A DNA stretch of 14,573 bases from Varibaculum timonense_A (lineage in GTDB: Bacteria; Actinomycetota; Actinomycetes; Actinomycetales; Actinomycetaceae): contig NZ_JAQEVU010000015.1 in assembly GCF_027694345.1 (NCBI RefSeq), forward strand, positions 1-14,573, read 5' to 3'. The notes beneath the pieces are model-generated. The model searched no databases. It was not told the DNA's origin and saw only the letters and a list, made by a program, of their open reading frames with translations. Shown here piece by piece: positions 12,229 through 14,573 of this stretch. Both the position numbers and the translations under genes were made by a program. Position 1 is the first letter of the stretch, and every line of letters starts with the position of its first letter.

Positions 12229-14318
12229 TTCGCCTCCCGCATTTGCCGCAGTTCTTTCTTTAAATCTTGTACTTCATCACGCAGGCGCGCGGCCACCTCG
12301 AACTGTAGCTGCTTTGCTGCCTCGTGCATTTGGTCAGTTAGTTCTACGATAAGCGCCGCCAAGTCAGTTTGATTCTGGTTAGCCAAACGAGCGCGCACGT
12401 CCTGCCCGGTTTCCCGGCGGGTGCGTACATCAGGGCCGCTCCCAGCTCCTCGATACCCGGTGCCCAGCAAAGATTCGGTATCGATTTCTTCGCGCGCCAA
12501 CATATCGGTGACATCTGCGATTTTCTTGCGGAGAGGCTGGGGATCAATCCCGTGCTCGCGGTTATAGGCCAGCTGTTTTTCCCGCCGCCGCTCGGTTTCC
12601 TCAATGGCCGCCCGCATCGAGTCGGTAACCTGGTCGGCATACATATGGACTTCCCCGGATACGTTACGGGCAGCGCGGCCTACGGTTTGAATCAGGGAGG
12701 TGGTCGAGCGCAAGAAGCCTTCCTTATCGGCATCCAGGATCGAAACTAGTGACACTTCTGGCAGGTCTAACCCTTCGCGCAGCAGGTTAATCCCCACTAG
12801 TACATTGAACCGCCCCATCCGCAGTTCCCGCAGCAGTTCCACCCGCCGCAGCGTATCCACATCGGAATGCAGATATTCGACTAGCACGCCCCGCTCGGCC
12901 AAGTATTCGGTCAGGTCCTCCGCCATTTTCTTGGTCAAGGTAGTGACCAACACCCGTTCGTTCTTTTCGCTGCGTACCAGGATTTCTTCCATCAAGTCAT
13001 CGATTTGCCCATCGGTAGGTTTAACCACAATCTTGGGGTCAATCAGGCCGGTGGGGCGAATAATCTGTTCTACTACCCCATCGGAGCGCTCCAATTCATA
13101 GGTTCCGGGGGTGGCCGAAAGATAAACGGTTTGCCCAATGCGTTCTTGGAATTCTTCCCATTTCAAAGGACGGTTATCCATAGCCGAGGGCAGACGGAAA
13201 CCATAATCGACCAGGGTGCGTTTGCGGGACATATCCCCATGGAACATCGCGCCTATCTGCGGCACTGTCACATGGGATTCATCAATGATTAACAGAAAGT
13301 CCTCGGGGAAATAATCCAGAAGAGTGTTTGGGGGGCTGCCGGGCCCGCGCCCATCAATATGGCGAGAATAATTTTCGATACCGGCACAGGTACCGATTTC
13401 GCGCATCATTTCCAGGTCATAGGTAGTGCGCATCTGCAGGCGCTGCTCTTCTAAAAGTTTGCCGTGCTCCCGGAAGTATTTCAGCCGCTCGCCTAGTTCG
13501 TCCTCAATACTGTCGAGGGCGCGTTGCATCCGCTCCGGGCCGGCTACGTAGTGAGAGGCGGGGAAAAGGAAAACTGATTCTTCTTCCGAGATAACATCGC
13601 CGGTTATCGGGTGCAAGGTGGCCAGGGAATCAATTTCATCCCCGAACATTTCAATCCGGATTGCCATTTCCTCGTACATGGGAATGATGTCGATAGTGTC
13701 TCCGCGCACCCGAAAAGTCCCCCGCGTAAACGCCATATCGTTGCGCGTGTATTGCATGGTAATAAAGCGTTTAAGCAGTTCGTTACGCTCTATTTGCATT
13801 CCCACTTCTAGCGGCACCATCCGCGCCACATATTCTTGGGGAGTACCCAGACCGTAGATGCAGGAAACCGAAGACACCACGATTACGTCCCGGCGAGTGA
13901 GCAAGGAGTTAGTGGCAGAGTGCCGCAGCCGCTCTACCTCATCATTTATTGAGGAATCTTTTTCGATATAGGTATCGGACTGGGGTACGTAGGCTTCTGG
14001 CTGATAGTAGTCATAGTAGGAAACGAAGTATTCCACCGCATTGTCGGGGAAAAGTTCCCGCAGTTCCGCTGCCATTTGGGCAGCCAGCGTTTTATTGGGC
14101 TCCATTATTAAGGTGGGACGCTGCACCTGTTCTACCAGCCAAGCGGAGGTTGCGGATTTGCCAGTCCCGGTAGCCCCCAGGAGAACAATATCCTTTTCAC
14201 CGTCGTTAATCCGCTGGGTGAGCTGCGCGATTGCCTGGGGTTGATCCCCGGAAGGCTCATAGGGCGCTTTCACTTTGAAAGGTTTTTTAGCGCGGCGCAG
14301 GTCTAGTTGCTCACTCAC
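12225..14318 (-). CDS. uvrB: Excinuclease ABC subunit B
   Basis: UvrB is the damage-verifying helicase-like subunit of nucleotide excision repair. It takes over lesions from UvrA and recruits UvrC. At 697 residues the length is normal. Walker A is GATGTGKS (48-55). The beta-hairpin that clamps DNA starts at YYDYYQPEAYVPQ (101-113). The DEAD-type box DESH lies at 346-349, and helicase motifs GINLLREGLDLPE and QTVGRAARN come later. The C-terminal UVR domain, which contacts UvrC, occupies about 655-692. The start is GTG 14318. Instead of a spaced ribosome-binding site it has TAGACT ending 6 nt upstream, so the mRNA is probably leaderless. The stop overlaps the TTG start of the P-type ATPase gene. 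Confidence 0.97.
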   Translation of the reverse strand: MSEQLDLRRAKKPFKVKAPYEPSGDQPQAIAQLTQRINDGEKDIVLLGATGTGKSATSAWLVEQVQRPTLIMEPNKTLAAQMAAELRELFPDNAVEYFVSYYDYYQPEAYVPQSDTYIEKDSSINDEVERLRHSATNSLLTRRDVIVVSSVSCIYGLGTPQEYVARMVPLEVGMQIERNELLKRFITMQYTRNDMAFTRGTFRVRGDTIDIIPMYEEMAIRIEMFGDEIDSLATLHPITGDVISEEESVFLFPASHYVAGPERMQRALDSIEDELGERLKYFREHGKLLEEQRLQMRTTYDLEMMREIGTCAGIENYSRHIDGRGPGSPPNTLLDYFPEDFLLIIDESHVTVPQIGAMFHGDMSRKRTLVDYGFRLPSAMDNRPLKWEEFQERIGQTVYLSATPGTYELERSDGVVEQIIRPTGLIDPKIVVKPTDGQIDDLMEEILVRSEKNERVLVTTLTKKMAEDLTEYLAERGVLVEYLHSDVDTLRRVELLRELRMGRFNVLVGINLLREGLDLPEVSLVSILDADKEGFLRSTTSLIQTVGRAARNVSGEVHMYADQVTDSMRAAIEETERRREKQLAYNREHGIDPQPLRKKIADVTDMLAREEIDTESLLGTGYRGAGSGPDVRTRRETGQDVRARLANQNQTDLAALIVELTDQMHEAAKQLQFEVAARLRDEVQDLKKELRQMREAN

Positions 14319-14324
14319 CTTTCC

Positions 14325-14330
14325 AGTCTA
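14325..14330 (-). promoter_or_regulatory. uvrB: -10 box for a probable leaderless uvrB transcript
   Basis: On the minus strand TAGACT is followed by six bases (GGAAAG) and then the GTG start. The spacing equals that of TACAAT and TAGAAT before the genes at 3217 and 7080. GGAAAG itself is too close to serve as a Shine-Dalgarno site. Confidence 0.5.
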
Positions 14331-14410
14331 CTAGGGACGCTATCCGAGAGCGTTTTAGGCTAGTTTTTTCAGCTTGGTATTTTAAGCGTTAAGAATCACG
14401 TCTGGGTGAT

Positions 14411-14440
14411 TTGCTGGGATAGCGGCGGGACAGATAAGAT
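14411..14440 (+). promoter_or_regulatory. Promoter of tRNA-Pro
   Basis: TTGCTG (14411-14416) and TAAGAT (14435-14440) are separated by 18 bp. The predicted start lies about 5 nt before the mature tRNA end. The region 14319-14410 between the divergent uvrB and tRNA-Pro holds nothing else I can identify. Confidence 0.6.
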
Positions 14441-14451
14441 TTTGGAGGTAA

Positions 14452-14528
<77 letters not shown>

Positions 14529-14535
14529 TGTGATG

Positions 14536-14573
14536 TCCCGCGACATATGTCCGCATATGTCGCGGGATTTTTT
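14536..14573 (+). terminator. Rho-independent terminator of tRNA-Pro
   Basis: TCCCGCGACATATG (14536-14549) and CATATGTCGCGGGA (14554-14567) form a perfect 14-bp stem with loop TCCG. At least six T's follow, up to the window edge. A diverged copy of the same hairpin lies at 71-102. Confidence 0.95.

Noticed and set aside
11570..12352. 260-codon plus-strand frame opposite the ATPase gene
   Set aside because: It is the antisense shadow of the well-supported minus-strand ATPase and uvrB genes and has no family features.

Overview
The window looks like core chromosome of a moderate-GC actinomycete, possibly Actinomycetaceae (Varibaculum, Mobiluncus or Actinomyces type; this is inferred from gene content and protein style, not from a search). 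Pointers are the cysteine-free L32, a CtpE-like P-type ATPase, a short CysE, and three genes whose start codon lies exactly 6 nt after a -10-like hexamer, which suggests leaderless mRNAs. No transposase, integrase, phage gene or CRISPR array is visible.

Layout, left to right. Bases 1-460 hold no convincing gene. They contain a 57-nt near-copy of the 3' end and terminator of the tRNA-Pro found at the far right end, a strongly folded segment with two mutually exclusive pairings (225-327), and a promoter with a perfect inverted-repeat operator. A three-gene operon follows (461-2641): a YtrA-type GntR repressor, an ABC ATPase with an unusual Pro/Gln/Asn-rich N-terminal extension, and a six-helix membrane partner. 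It converges on rpmF (minus strand) across two hairpins. A YigZ/IMPACT-family gene comes next, then a 357-bp gap that leads into cysK-cysE. That gap contains a 9+9 bp palindrome and a 13-codon reading frame with three cysteine codons, preceded by a good ribosome-binding site and followed directly by an attenuator-like hairpin; it is a candidate cysteine-sensing leader. An uncharacterised gene with a lysine-rich tail (5987-6988) and an M18 aminopeptidase (7080-8357) complete the plus-strand half.

The right half is on the minus strand and reads uvrB, then a CtpE-like P-type ATPase (4-nt overlap), then terC, then tRNA-Val(CAC). A yybP-ykoY manganese riboswitch lies between the ATPase and terC, so terC is very probably Mn-controlled, and the neighbouring pump may share in metal homeostasis. 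tRNA-Pro(GGG), with a near-perfect terminator, closes the window on the plus strand.

The items most worth a second look are the cysteine-rich leader peptide before cysK, the Mn riboswitch beside a cation ATPase fused to a uvrB transcription unit, the folded element upstream of the GntR operon, and the tRNA-Pro tail/terminator repeat at both ends of the window.
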